Assembly: GCF_020520425.1 (NCBI RefSeq)
Contig: NC_079492.1
Coordinates: 143,499,861 to 143,563,860 of the forward strand
DNA from: Spinacia oleracea
Lineage: Eukaryota; Streptophyta; Magnoliopsida; Caryophyllales; Amaranthaceae
Direction: 5' to 3'
Length of the DNA stretch: 64,000 bases
Below are positions 1 through 11,770 of this stretch, piece by piece (the stretch's first letter is position 1; each line of letters begins with the position of its first letter). Below the pieces are notes generated by a model. The model saw only the letters and a program-made list of their open reading frames with translations. It searched no databases and was not told where the DNA came from. The position numbers and the translations under genes were made by a program.

Positions 1-1418
1 TTGAGTGACGGAGAATGCAACATTTTGACAACACAGCTGATGTAAACAAAAATGACACAGCAAGAGGCAATCACTAATAGAATGGTCAGGCAATGAGATA
101 ACTAACATGCAGAATGAGTTATTTCCAGATCAAGTACCACACAACAAGATGAATAATAATGCAAATAGCAATATAAGCATCACCAATGATATTTGCAGTA
201 CAGCTAGGGAAAGAAACATATACCAGCAAATGAACAGAGACAAATTGTGGATTTCAACAGTGAACTGGAACTGAGACTCATAGAAAAGGTCTGCTATTTG
301 GGTTATAAGGAACAGAAGTGGAAAAGCATGAATGCAATTACAAAAATTCAAAGCAACCTAGGTATATTCCATGGTAAGGTATATACAAGATCCCTGGAAG
401 CTCAATAAAGAAGAGATCTGACTGATTTAGCCAAGAAAACGTTATGCATTAGGAAACAAAAGAAAACAGGCAGATACTATGTAACTGGAATGTGTGACTC
501 ATATATGCCAAATCTACGCAACAAGGAAACAATTTGCTACTCAGGACATAAATTTTGCACCCTTACCACTTTAAATGACACCCTCGTCCCAAATAAACGT
601 CCACATTAGTCTATTTCCCTCTCCAGTCTCTCCATCACATCAATCATTTTTCACTCTATCATAACATTTTCTCTAACTTTTTATTTCTCATCCACTTCCA
701 ATAATTTATTCATATTTAATAGTAATTCTAAGATATGTGAGAAAGTAAATTTTAATGTGAACTCATAAACTTCTGTCTAATCTATACTTACTCTGCCTCT
801 GCATGCCAAGATAAAGGTAGCTCGTATCGTGGCCTCCTTAGAATAGCATCTACTCCGTAACCTGTATGACGGTGTTGTCATTCAATACACAAAACCAATT
901 CCCTAAACCAAACAACAGAAAGGAGAAGCTGCAAATTCCCAGTAGAGAACATTATGTCATAATATCATATTAATCAATCAAAGAATAGATGTCAAAGTTT
1001 TAAAGAACAATGAAATCACAAATGTGATGAAATATGAAAAAATATGAAAAATTCAATTGATTGTTGATACTCGAATTTCAATGAGTTTCCAACTATATGG
1101 TTAATCGGGTAATGGAAATACCAATGTAAATGTATTAAGCTTCCTTGGAAGCACAAAGAAAGTGGATAATTTATGTAATCAATAGGAATGCAAAAAGAAG
1201 TAGCTAAAGGAACTTGTCACCAAAACAAATTAGCAACATCATTGCTAGTTGTGACCAAGCAACTATTTTTCTTTTCCACAAGTGTGAAAAAACTGCAAGA
1301 CGTAGTAAAATTTCTTCTTCCTCATATTATGGCCAGGTCACAGTTTGTATACAAAGAAACAATTTCTAGTCTTTCTTTTGGAGCAATCCTTCACGGCTTG
1401 TACTCCATAATCAAGGTG
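1..1418. other. gene-free flank downstream of the carrier gene
   Basis: AT-rich sequence with no reading frame that looks coding on either strand. The part nearest 1418 should hold the 3' UTR of the minus-strand carrier gene, but I could not place a convincing polyadenylation signal. Confidence 0.5.
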
Positions 1419-2558
1419 TTATGATTTGGCAATAAAACGGTCAACAGCCATATAGTAAGTCCCTACTAGGGCAAATGACGCCAAACCACTCCGAGCCATC
1501 CTTGCAGACATCCCCCGGAATAGAAGATTGCGATCTGACGGGTGCATCCCAGAGAGTCTCTCAAACCAATTCCCAGGGCAGCTCCATTTTAGGGATCTCC
1601 TCTCCATAGACAGATACTTGGGCAGCACAACACACTGAGAGCGGGTTCTGGAGGTGTCAAAACCATGAGAAGCAGCTGCAGCCATTGATCCAGAACATCC
1701 AGCTGCCATGCTAACAAGTAAAGGAGAAAGAGGACCGATTTCATCATTTGTTTCTGGAGGAGCATCCATCCCAACAGCCTTCCAATCAAGCATTGCTAGG
1801 TGCAGAAATTGCCAGCTGCCAAAAAAAATGCCACCAAAAATAGAATCTCGTAGTATTCCTATTCGAAGACCTCTCCACAGGGAACGCCATCCTTCCAGTC
1901 TGACAATATCTTGTGGCCTTCTTACATCAGTGACATCAGGTGGTTTACCAGATCCAGTCATCATCCAAGGATAATTTTTCAAGGCCTCAGCCATGTTATG
2001 ATTTTTTGAAGAAAATACAGATAACAAGTTGACAGTACGATCGAATGCCACTTCATTGCGAATATATCCAGGCAACAGCCTAGAAGTCATGGGTGCAACA
2101 GCAGATTTGACAACTGAATTACTACTACTAGGAACATGAATTGCAGCAGCAACCTGTTTTCGAAGCTTTATCATCTCAAATGGAGAAGTCAGGCAAGACT
2201 CCAAGGCCCCAGCTATCATTCCCGACAAAAGGGCTTCGGACACATAAACATAATTATCAATACGACCATCTTTATAGAACGCAGTCAAAAATTCATAGAC
2301 CCCAAAACGAGTACCAAGACTCGTGATTCTTCCAACAGTCAGCCAACTAAGACCACTGTATAAACCTGGATATCCCGATACAGACCTAACCCTTCCCAAA
2401 ACCTGAGCTGCAGTCAACTTCTTGTTGGAACTTGCACCAACTTGGATGAGAGTTTTGATAGTATCAAGAGGGTAAGATAGAGCAGTGCCTACCGCCACAG
2501 AACCCGAAGCTGCAAGAATATGGCTTGCAAATACTGGGTTCTTTAGCAGTTCCTCCAT
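1419..2558 (-). CDS. mitochondrial carrier family protein (SLC25-type)
   Basis: This is a 379-residue member of the mitochondrial carrier family, whose members move metabolites or cofactors across the inner mitochondrial membrane with six helices in three repeats. Repeat 1 carries the signature P30-L-D-T-I-K35 and repeat 2 carries P126-F-E-M-I-K131. Repeat 3 reads G299-F-D-T-S-R304, so the usual proline is replaced by glycine while the acidic and basic residues remain. The coding part is a single exon. I chose the Met at 2558 because the family fold begins about twenty residues later. The frame is open for 18 more codons upstream, but these look like intron or UTR sequence. A loop at about residues 140-215 is longer than usual and may be lineage-specific. 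The substrate cannot be told from the sequence. A spliced 5' exon is probable (see 3175-3381). Confidence 0.9.
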   Translation of the reverse strand: MEELLKNPVFASHILAASGSVAVGTALSYPLDTIKTLIQVGASSNKKLTAAQVLGRVRSVSGYPGLYSGLSWLTVGRITSLGTRFGVYEFLTAFYKDGRIDNYVYVSEALLSGMIAGALESCLTSPFEMIKLRKQVAAAIHVPSSSNSVVKSAVAPMTSRLLPGYIRNEVAFDRTVNLLSVFSSKNHNMAEALKNYPWMMTGSGKPPDVTDVRRPQDIVRLEGWRSLWRGLRIGILRDSIFGGIFFGSWQFLHLAMLDWKAVGMDAPPETNDEIGPLSPLLVSMAAGCSGSMAAAASHGFDTSRTRSQCVVLPKYLSMERRSLKWSCPGNWFERLSGMHPSDRNLLFRGMSARMARSGLASFALVGTYYMAVDRFIAKS

Positions 2559-3174
2559 CTCAAAATACCTAATTACTACAACTATGGCCAAGAGAGAAAC
2601 TAAAAGACACAATGTAGACCAGCATATGACTGTTATAATATCTGCTATAGCTTACTTTGCCAGACCTCACTTTCACCGCAGGGATTTCCTAAAAGCAACT
2701 CAGAATTACTCGATTTACCTGCAAATGGTATTTGCAAAAGCTTATCAAAATTCACCTTCCTACAATAAGCATATGAATAGATACTTCAGACATCTTAAAA
2801 GACAAACAAAGAAAAATAAATTGTAAAGTAATAACTATTAATTTGATCATATACTCAGAATCTTCACAAGTTCTAAACTTTGATCGTCAACTACCTATAC
2901 AAACAAATAACCTCCCAAAAATAAGCAAAAAAAAATCCTAATTATTCTCTTGACCATTTCGTCGAACAGTTAATAGGCATAACATAAATCACCTCACTAA
3001 ACCCAGAAACGTTAGCAAAGGAGCTAAATTTAACCACCAAATACAAATAATTGAATGAAACTACAACGAAATGTAATAATCGGTGAAGACCAAAACAAGA
3101 TTAGCAGTTATATCAAGCATAGTTATATTCAATTTATGCAGAAAAAATGAAATGGGGGTGGAAGTTTATGATAC

Positions 3175-3381
3175 CTGGCGGCACATATGGCCACAAATCA
3201 CTGATTGGTAGACGCTTTGAATCGGAAGTTTTGGAATGGATTTGTTCTGCTGGGGTTTTAACTTTTAAGGGTTTAACAAGTATGATTTGGGAAGAAGTTT
3301 TTGTCACAGGGGGTTCGAAATGGGAATCTGAATCTGAAAGTCTGACGCTGTAGCCTGTAGAGTTGCAGACTTGCAGACCTC
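3175..3381 (-). other. candidate 5' exon of the carrier gene
   Basis: On the minus strand a strong donor (CGCCAG then GTAT) ends a possible exon at 3175. A fitting acceptor (TTGTAG) lies just before 2575, giving an intron of 600 bp. Across that junction the frame continues into the carrier frame without a stop, back to a TGA at 3381-3379. There is no in-frame ATG in this exon, so it is more likely 5' UTR than an N-terminal extension. Confidence 0.35.
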
Positions 3382-3394
3382 ACAAAACTAACAT

Positions 3395-3720
3395 GTACGA
3401 TTGATGGCTGTGGGTCGGCCGGGCCCGGCACGGAAAAAGCTCATGGCAAGGACATGAATTTATTGGCCGGGCTTGGGCTGTATTTTTTGGAAAAGGCACG
3501 ATGAGGCACGGCATCATAGGCACTGTCCGATCAAACACGACAAAACACGCTAAATATAGTAAAATTAAGTTTAGGCACGATAGCCCTGCACGATACAAGG
3601 ACACGTGGGTTTGGGTTGTATTTTTAAAATCTTTGCCATGCCCAGTCCGGTCCATTACAAGCGGCCCTGGTATGGGCTAGGTCCGGCCCAAAACCAGCTT
3701 TATGTATCTAGGTCTAAACA
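3395..3720. repeat. dispersed GC-rich repeat, copy 1
   Basis: A GC-rich block full of GGGCCGG/CCGGCCC-like words in otherwise AT-rich DNA. It shares ordered words (GGACACGTnGG, TACAAGCGG and others) with a second block near 9190-9490. The superfamily is unclear and I found no target-site duplication. Confidence 0.5.
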
Positions 3721-4230
3721 CAAATTTTATATTTATATGAAATTTTGTGATCCAATCTTGACTCAAATCTATGTACACACGACCGTAGTAAACCAACTCG
3801 AAAATTAGTACATGGTAGATGACACTATAGAGTACATTGTACATACCAGTGTCCAAAGTGGTCCAATATGAACTGAATCGATCTACGTAACCTACTCTAT
3901 ATCACCTGTGTTATGTATGAACCAAATCGAGCAAAAAAAACGGTGGGAAATTTACAACGACTGCAACTTATATATAGCCATTGAAATAAAAAGATCTATA
4001 CCCTTGATATAATAGATCTTAATGCATTAATCGTTCTTGACAATATTACGTACCCCTCAAATTTAGTGGTTTGAGTGATTTGAAGAACTATAAATATACA
4101 GTGCGAAAAGCAATTACACATCAAATGGAAAAATTTCTCCATACAAGTTCTTCACCAGTCTACAAAATAAAGAGCTTAGTTGTCCTCATGTCGGATTGTC
4201 CGATCCCCATAACAAATCACCGCTTTTTCG
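3721..4230. other. intergenic, 3' side of the tetraspanin gene
   Basis: AT-rich sequence with no supported gene. The end nearest 4230 should contain the tetraspanin 3' UTR. Confidence 0.5.
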
Positions 4231-7200
4231 TCAACTCTTCGAGTAACTAGAGGCAGCATTTCGCCTTGCACAGCATCCCACAAAATACACTATTGACTGA
4301 TGCAAGGAAAATAGAAATGAAATTCATCAGGACAGTAGTAACAAGAGCGGGACTCTACTGAACCAACATCTATCACAGGTTAACCATCTCAGCTATGCAG
4401 ATATACGCTTGAGCCACTCCTAAGCATTTAGTGGCCGATGGGGCTCGACCCTGTGACCTCCAAGTCACAAGGTGAGTTCCCCACCAACCCCACCAACTTG
4501 TGTTGGTTTGGAGAATCAAAACTTATTTATCATGTCCACGAGCTAATATTTAAAAGATAGAAACACCATACGCTTAGTTTTGACATGAATGTCTTACCAA
4601 AACAACGAACAGGAACACATTGAATATTGCAACCACTCTCCACTCGGTTTTCATGTACTGAGCAACTCCTGCCCTGAAAGAGAAGAATACAAGCAAATGC
4701 ATGCATATTAATTAACTAGGGCGAAAGTTATATTGGTAAAAGAAATGCTTTAAGGTGTATAACACTTACTTGCAGGAATCACAATTGTAGCACTTAGTGG
4801 TCTTCGAGTTCTTGTACAACTTGCAGTCTCTGTTAGAACTGGCCGGATGATAGCTTAAATCGTAGTATGAAGCATTGACAGCGGGATATTCACACCTAAC
4901 AGATGGACAGAAAACCGGCTTTTAAAAGACTATACATCCCACAACCATTGCAAATGAGTACTTGGAAATATGGTGCTTTACAACAAACAAAAGGAGACAT
5001 GGAAAGGCTCGACAAAAACATGATGAACACTTCCAAATTTAAACAATTGAGTTTCAGAAACTTGCAGTGAGTTCCAAGTAACACAGATCAAAAATGATGA
5101 ATAGAACGTGTAATTTTGTTTTGAAATTAAGTACAGTAACTGCTGCCACTGAAAACGGAGAGGGGAGCAGAATTATAAACTTACTCAGATGGTGGCCTGC
5201 AACAACCAGCCTCAATAGGGGTCAATTTTGCTGCTTTATACTTCTTCAAAGTCTGTACTGGATACAAAAAGATTACTGTAAATAAAATGGTAACTTGCGT
5301 GCCCTCCGTGCAAAAAAAAAAAACACTTTTTTACCTTAGTCTGTACTAAGAAAAAAGTCATCTTTCAAAAAGTAGTAACTTTCTTAACACAAATTAACAT
5401 GCTATATTTGACTCTTGGGGTCAAAACTTATACGAAGTACAAAAGTATCATACAACTTCAGAATCTCAAACCAAAAACTGAAAAAACTATATGTGATACT
5501 GAACAGGCCTTAAGAACCAATTTTCGTAAACCTTGTGCATTGTTATTCTGAGGCGGAAGGAGTAATACTTAGGCAGTTAAAGCTGAAATATGGAAAACAG
5601 ACCTTGTACTTCTTTGAAAGATTAGCGCAGTCCTTAGATTTCACGAGACATGCCTTCAAATCCTTCCAGTTATGACTATTGTTTAGCTGAAAGAAGTTAA
5701 AGCAACTATGTATCACATAATATTTCATCAATAATAAGTATCTCTCCTCAACATATGAAGCCAAGAATTCTTACTTCTTTCAGAAACCACGAACTGTAAT
5801 CTTGCAGTTGATACTCCTTATATCTGATGACATAAGAATAGGTAAAACCTTGAATAAACAAGAGCCATTGAACAAAAAGTAAAATATCAAACAGTTTCGA
5901 GCACAGCTGCGTTCCACTTAAAGTTGACTGTACTGAAACAAAAATTTAAGGTTAAAACAGAACCTGATCTAGATTTTACCTTAATCCAGCCACCCTATGT
6001 CCTGATCCATTATTTGTCACTATAAATCTGATACATAAGAACAGTCAAATGTCTCAGAACTATAAATTAAATGCGAGAAGGAAGATGAGAAAATACAGAA
6101 TCATACAGAAGCCAAAGAAAACATTATTAATTGTGAGAAAAGATGACACTGTTAACAACATTTGAAGTTTTCTAGCCAAATGAAAACTATCCCAGTAGGA
6201 GCAGACGAGCAGTAACTGCATAAATTCCTCACTATCAATTGAAGAAGAATAAGAATTTCCTCTTTCCACGTATGTATCCTACTCTTTTCTTCTACGAGTT
6301 TGTCCTAACTAAACTAGTATGTCAAAAGCTTAATCTCATTTTCTATCTCTTATCAACCACTGTTGAGTTCAATTTCAGATCTATCCATCACCCTGAACAT
6401 AACATTGATCCAATAGGAAAAGATCCAGAAAAGAAAAAGCTGTTTACTGCAGTCAGGTCATCCATATTACCCTTTTTGCCGACCTACCCAGCCACCGACT
6501 ACCCAAGAGCCTAGTGAAGACTCTGAAGAAGACTAAATGAGCTGGGAATCTACTGGTATAGTTTGGTAGGAACATTCTTACTGCATGTTTGGTATGAATC
6601 TAGGAAAGGAAATGGATTGGAAACATTTAAGAAGGAGAAATGGTTATGTTAAGTGTTATCATTATTTGTTGTTTGGTATACCTAAGGAAAGCAATCCATT
6701 GTATGAAATTAGGGATTGAGAGGGTAACACTTTGTTACCACAAGGTTAGGAGAGGTAACAAAGTGGTGGTAATGGTTACTCTTTGGAAATGGAGTGTGTA
6801 CCAATCTCTCATACCAAACAATAGGTAATGGAATTAGTTAATTGATTCCATTTCCAACACTTGAAAAGTGTTATACCAAACATGCTCTTAATGACAAAAA
6901 GAAAAGGAGTCATCATTTGGTAAATGAAATGAAAAGGGACTGATAATGGAAAGTCATTCTCGAAGTTGTTCAATTAGTTTTCTATATGGCGTTATTTTTA
7001 TCAAAGAAACAACCTTGTGACTGTGGAATGCATATTGTTTAAACTATCCCACTTAGGATGGAGCTAAAATGGTAATCATGGAGAATCTGTGAAGGGTTCA
7101 TCACTTCTATTTTTGTATATCCAATAGAACAATCATCCTGGCATTCTTCATTTCTTCTTAACCAGAATCCAAATCACTAAGAAAACTCCTTTAAAGAAAG

Positions 7201-8798
7201 CGCATACTAAACCATCCCAACTCATCAATTACTCTGTATTTGAGAATTCAAAATTAACAAGGAGAATATAACTTCATATGTTCATTTCCACCTACAATCA
7301 ATCATTTTTCAGCTTGCTTTACAGTGAAGAAAAACATTCAATGTACCATTGAGCCTATTTAAACTTAACGTTCTGCCAAAAGGTCAAGATTTCCCCACTT
7401 ATCTCATACCTCCTCTGATGAAATATGAAATCCATTATCTTTGTAGAAAGTTATAATTTCCTGACGTCAAGTGGACATAAAAGGGCAGATATTCTTCTGG
7501 CATGACAATTCCAAGTTTATAACCAGCTAAATTTAGGACTTCAAGGTAATGTTTTTCGTCTATCTACTGATAACATCAACAAAGAGCCGGAAAAAAAAAC
7601 AAATGCTCACCACATGAATAACTATAGTGCTACTGCTATCAGTCTAGCACAAAGCTACCATCAATTCTTGACTAATTTAAGATAAACATAGAAACAAAGT
7701 GTTCGGGAAATAAACACTTACGCCAATACGGTGAAGATCAAAATTGCCACAAGGATCAAACATAAAAGTATCAAATACTGATAAAAGAGCAAAGGTCAAG
7801 GAAACCTCAAAGCATCATAACCAATAAAATCAACCCTAATCCTTCATTAACAAATACGAAATCGAAGGATACAATCCATAACAAGATGGAGTTGTTCTTC
7901 CATGCTCCCACTAATCCAATTAATGATCTGCAAGGGAAAAGGGTTTTGACAAGAAGAAAAAAAACATAATTAAAAAACACACAACAATGCATTTTAAACC
8001 TAAAATTAAGGAACAAAATTAAGAAAACAACAATGTTTACATTACAAGTATAATAGCACCAAGGCCTAGAACAGGAAAAGTAAGGGATTTCCTGCAACCA
8101 TCAGTATGACTGCTCATCCATATTCCAAATCCAATCACTCCTAATGCTATAAGCTGCATCAAATTAGCAGCAAATTAACACCCAAAACTGACAGAAATTT
8201 TAAAATTAGCCAGATTCAAAGCAAACCGATTTCCTAGAAATAGAAACCCATATGAAATCAACAACAAAACCTCCCCATTCATCATATGAAACTTTCAATT
8301 AATGACACCCTAAATTGAACAGGAGCAAAAAAACCAACTTATGCTCCCTCGGTCCCAATTCGATTGTCGCATCACTATTTTAAATTACACTATCAACATG
8401 ACTCCAATGACTCCTAATGCTATAAGCTGCATCAAATTAGCAGCTAAGTTATCATCCAAAACTGACAGAAATTTCAAAATTAGCCAGATTCAAAGCAAAC
8501 CCATTTCCTAAAAATGGAAACCCATATGAAATCAACAACAAAACCTCCCCATTCATCATATGAAACTTACAAACAATGACCCCCTAAATTGAACAGGAGC
8601 ACAAAACCAACTTATACTCCTCTGTCTCGATTTAATTGACGCATTACTAGTTCAAATTACACTATCAACCTGATTATTAATTCCGAACAGACAGAGAGTA
8701 TTTAAAGGAGAGGAGAGGAGATATATGGTTACCGTAGTGAGAAAGTTGATCCATTTAATGACAAAGGTGCTAGTTCCTCCTCCTCCTTCAGAACCCAT
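4231..8798 (-). CDS. tetraspanin-10-like protein, 11 exons
   Basis: Eleven exons join in phase into a 268-residue tetraspanin: 8798-8733, 8153-8041, 7927-7873, 7777-7722, 6027-5980, 5823-5775, 5686-5603, 5252-5185, 4895-4770, 4673-4598 and 4296-4231. All introns are GT-AG. Tetraspanins organise membrane microdomains at the plasma membrane and endomembranes. Transmembrane helices fall at about 12-34, 48-68, 74-98 and 233-254. The large extracellular loop holds the plant GCC(K/R)P-type motif (G173-C-C-R-P177) and further cysteines at 142, 149, 181, 204, 215, 218 and 221. The tail is short and basic, then Ser-rich. The start, loop and tail fit Arabidopsis TET10 as I remember it, which is slightly longer. 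Intron 1 carries a tandem duplication, intron 4 a Tourist-like MITE and intron 10 a SINE. Confidence 0.93.
4338..4508 (-). mobile_element. tRNA-derived SINE in tetraspanin intron 10
   Basis: Read on the minus strand, the element has a box-A-like stretch (AGTTGGTGGGGTTGG) and a box-B-like GGTCGAGCC. It ends in GATGTTGGTTCAGTAG. A second copy of the same family lies at 15327-15496 on the plus strand. It has the same orientation as the host gene. I did not find a clear target-site duplication. Confidence 0.65.
6581..6887. mobile_element. Tourist-like MITE in tetraspanin intron 4
   Basis: This 307-bp element has inverted ends built on GCATGTTTGGTAT and is flanked by TTA on both sides (6578-6580 and 6888-6890). 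That is the duplication expected for PIF/Harbinger-type elements. It has no coding capacity. Confidence 0.8.
8131..8674. repeat. tandem duplication covering tetraspanin intron 1 and the exon-2 acceptor
   Basis: Two adjoining copies of about 272 bp (8131-8403 and 8404-8674) align almost base for base. The left copy contains the first 23 bases of exon 2 and its acceptor. The right copy repeats the acceptor at 8427/8426 inside intron 1. Confidence 0.85.
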
Positions 8799-9189
8799 CT
8801 TCTGTCACCCAGGGAGAGGAGAGAGAAAATGGAGGTATATAAATGAAAGCTGAGTTTGATGAGAATGGGGGGTCCAATTTATTTTCAAATTTGTTTCTTC
8901 TTGTTTGAGGGCGCTTGCATTGTACTGCAAGTAGAAGCTGTGCAACTTGGAAGGAACAACAAAGGGGTATGTTAGGAAAATTGGAGATATTAGTAGGGGT
9001 ATTTTAGTCATGACAGAGGTAGCGGGAACGATTTTTTGAGTTGTTTGATTGATAAGGTTTCATGTTCGGCAACAATACCGATTCAGTTGTACAACACGAC
9101 ACACAAGTAACGGCGGCAACATTCGACTTTTAGTTAGGTATCCCATATTTTGTTGTCTAATTGTCTAAAGCCTTTTTCTTTTTATTACC
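8799..9189. promoter_or_regulatory. tetraspanin 5' flank
   Basis: Upstream of the tetraspanin start on the minus strand. It presumably contains the promoter and 5' UTR; a purine-rich tract (GGGAGAGGAGAGAG on the plus strand) lies next to the ATG. No clear TATA box was found. Confidence 0.4.
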
Positions 9190-9490
9190 AAGGAGTTCCG
9201 TGGAATTCCGACCTGGTACGGGTATGAAGTCGTATGTTATGGGTTGGGTTTGGACCATATTTAAAAAGCATGACAATACACGATCAGACCAACAGAGCAC
9301 GTTAACTTAAGTAAAAATTAGGCTTAGACGCGACGATCCAGCCCGGCGAGGGGACACGTAGGTGTGGGTCCCATTTTTGAAATTTTCGCTTTGCTTCTTT
9401 ACAAGCGGGCTTGACATGGGTCAGCCCTGTTCATGCCAATGGTCTGTGGGTTCGGCTCGGCCCGGTCTGAACTCGAAAATTAGTAACTTA
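9190..9490. repeat. dispersed GC-rich repeat, copy 2
   Basis: Related to the block at 3395-3720 by several words in the same order and orientation, although diverged. It probably comes from an old DNA transposon family. Confidence 0.5.
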
Positions 9491-9612
9491 CGAATTACGA
9501 TCAAAGGTTTTTGCTTGTTTTATGGATGTGTTAGACCTATATAATTCAATTACTAAAATAAATGATAGGTTCGCAACTTGTGATGTGGTTAATGTCTTAG
9601 TGCAAGTATCTA

Positions 9613-9807
9613 GTTTTTTTTGTTCTACTACGAGGAGTTTCCACTGCCTTCGGCAAGTGGACTAATCTCTCGCGGGAGTTTGCATGGGTACCTCGATGGG
9701 CAGCATCCCTGCCAGTTGAAATTTTTCCATTCTCAAGGCTCGAACCTGAGACCTTGGTTAAGGAACAAAGACCCTTAACTACTCATGCCAACCTCAATTG
9801 GTTACTA
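9613..9807 (-). mobile_element. tRNA-derived SINE with 10-bp target duplication
   Basis: Minus-strand element of 195 bp with box A (TGGCATGAGTAG), box B (GGTTCGAGCC) and a run of A at its 3' end. It is flanked on both sides by CAAGTATCTA (9603-9612 and 9808-9817), a target duplication typical of LINE-driven insertion. It differs from the family at 4338 and 15327. Confidence 0.88.
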
Positions 9808-10034
9808 CAAGTATCTAATTAGGGAATACAAAATTCAATTTCTACTAACAACAAAGACTTTTCAATAAATAACTATTTTCCGTGAGATGTGGTACTCTAA
9901 GCAACATAGCCTCTTGTACGTAATCATATCCACGCTTAGTCTAGGCTTGCTCAACACCAGATGAAAAGTGTAATGTAATAGATTCAAACCTCTTTCAGAG
10001 TAAACAATTCACCACGATGCTTCCATCTTTTGCC

Positions 10035-10682
10035 TAGGGATGTCAATGGGGCGGGGCGGATGCGGATGTAGGTCCCTCCATCCCCATCCCCACCTAAAAT
10101 TTTCATCCCCATTCCCGCCCCATCACCCATGGCGGGTACAAAATTCATCCTCATCCCCGTCCCAACGGGTGTAAGCTAAAACCCATCACTGCCCCGCCAT
10201 CCAACTGGGTATCCATCCCCGTCTTATTCTCGCTTCATACCCGCCTAATTTTTCTTATTTAGCAAACATTTTCCATATATACGGACTAATCAAAGTTAAC
10301 TATAGAATACCTTATGACTAAAGTAACCTATATAATCGGAAAAAATACTCGTCATAACAAAAAAATCTAAACAAAAAACATAAAAATCTCACCTAAATTT
10401 ATATTATCACCTAAAGATGCAAATAAATCCAAATTCACCCCATCACCCATGGCGGGTATGAAGCGGGGCGAGTGGGGATGGGGCGGGGCGAGTGGGGATG
10501 AAGCGGGGCGGGCGGGGATGGAGCGGGTTCAACACAAAATCCACACCCGCCCCATCACCCATGGCGGTACAATTTTTATACCCATCCTCACCTCATCACC
10601 CGCCAAACCTACCTCCATCCCTGCTTATTTGGGACGGATGCGGGGCGAATCTCCCGCAAAACTCGCCCCACTGACATTCCTA
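10035..10682. mobile_element. hAT-like MITE with GC-rich body
   Basis: Element of 648 bp with inverted ends TAGGGATGTCAATGGGGCG / TAGGAATGTCAGTGGGGCG. It is flanked by the exact 8-bp duplication CTTTTGCC (10027-10034 and 10683-10690). The subterminal parts are packed with GGGGCGGG-type words in opposite orientations on the two arms, so the single strand can fold. The middle is AT-rich and no transposase is present. Short GC-rich open frames here are by-products. Confidence 0.9.
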
Positions 10683-11622
10683 CTTTTGCCCCTCACTCAT
10701 GCTAAAGTTGATTCCAGTTTTCCCATGACCCGTACGTCGACCACAATATTTTCGGCACCCAAGTCATAATTAAACTTTCTAACACATCCTAATTGGCACA
10801 ATAATAGGTTTAATTGATGACACGTAGAATTAAAGATTTCAATAACAGTAGTGTGGTGTATTGCGGTGTGGAGTGTTTTAATTTTTTTTTTTTGTAATTA
10901 TATCAAGTATATTTGCATGTTATGTACGTCAGTACGTGCTCTATATTGGTTGTAGAAAGTTTCTATTTTGTATGAAACGACGGAGAATCTTTTCTTGTTC
11001 ATAAATTTGGAATAATGGAATTCATATTATTCTCAAATTGTATATATAAAGTAATTTATAAAAATTTGAAATGAATAAAAAAATCAAACTATATACAATA
11101 TTTCGGGTATTATTCGACCACTAACTAGTTATAGGTTAAAATATTAGAACTATAGATATTATTTCGTGGACCACAAGCCTAGTAGAGGTACGCAAGTTTC
11201 TACCATGCATAACTAAAACCTTTCTTATAGAAAGGTTGCGTCACGTAAGAATGTATGTTATCAAACCTTGTCACAACTCCTGAATCGGAAATTTTGGAAA
11301 GTCTTTTAGAGATATATTGTCTCCGTTTTACAATGTTTTTTACGGTTATTGTTTGCACAAATATTAAGATAATAAGGGGAAATGTGTAAAAAGATATATG
11401 GATAAAGTGAGTGAGGGAGTGTAAAAAGAAAGTTTATCGAGGCGGCAGATTGTTATGTGTTGAGAAACCCATAACATATGTGGTCCCGCCACAAGAAATT
11501 TGCAACAAAAAGACAAAAACAAATGAAAAAAATACAAAAACAACAGTAGAGAAAGAAAGTGAAAACAATATGAGAAAGACATGGATCAAACAATTAAATA
11601 CCAATTTTTTTTTTTTGTTACA
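10683..11622. other. intergenic AT-rich stretch
   Basis: No gene seen. The part 11320-11420 contains half of a Stowaway-like terminal sequence (CTCCGTTTTACAATG...). The reading frames at 11364-11641 look like chance. Confidence 0.5.
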
Positions 11623-11770
11623 GTTGTTTCAAGGGCAATAGACGGCTAATAAAGCGGGATTTATTTTATCTTCGTAACATTGTCGTTGTTTCAAGGGCAA
11701 TAGACATGTAATGAAGTGGGGTTTATTTTATTTTTATACCATTACGTTGTTTCAAGGGCAATAGACGGGT
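11623..11770. repeat. tandem repeat, 61-62 bp unit, 2.4 copies
   Basis: The phrase GTTGTTTCAAGGGCAATAGAC recurs at 11623, 11685 and 11746 with most of the following 40 bp conserved between the first two units. Confidence 0.85.

Noticed and set aside
3380..3655. 91-codon minus-strand frame
   Set aside because: It lies in the dispersed GC-rich repeat, with no family resemblance and no splice context.
7330..7560. Open minus-strand stretch (AGYKLGIVMPEEYLPFY...) in tetraspanin intron 4
   Set aside because: It has good amino-acid character but is absent from tetraspanins, contains stops on both sides and cannot join the exons in phase. It is probably chance or a scrap of something old.
9613..9807. 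Box A and box B considered as a tRNA gene
   Set aside because: No cloverleaf can be formed and the element has a poly-A end and a target duplication, so it is a SINE.
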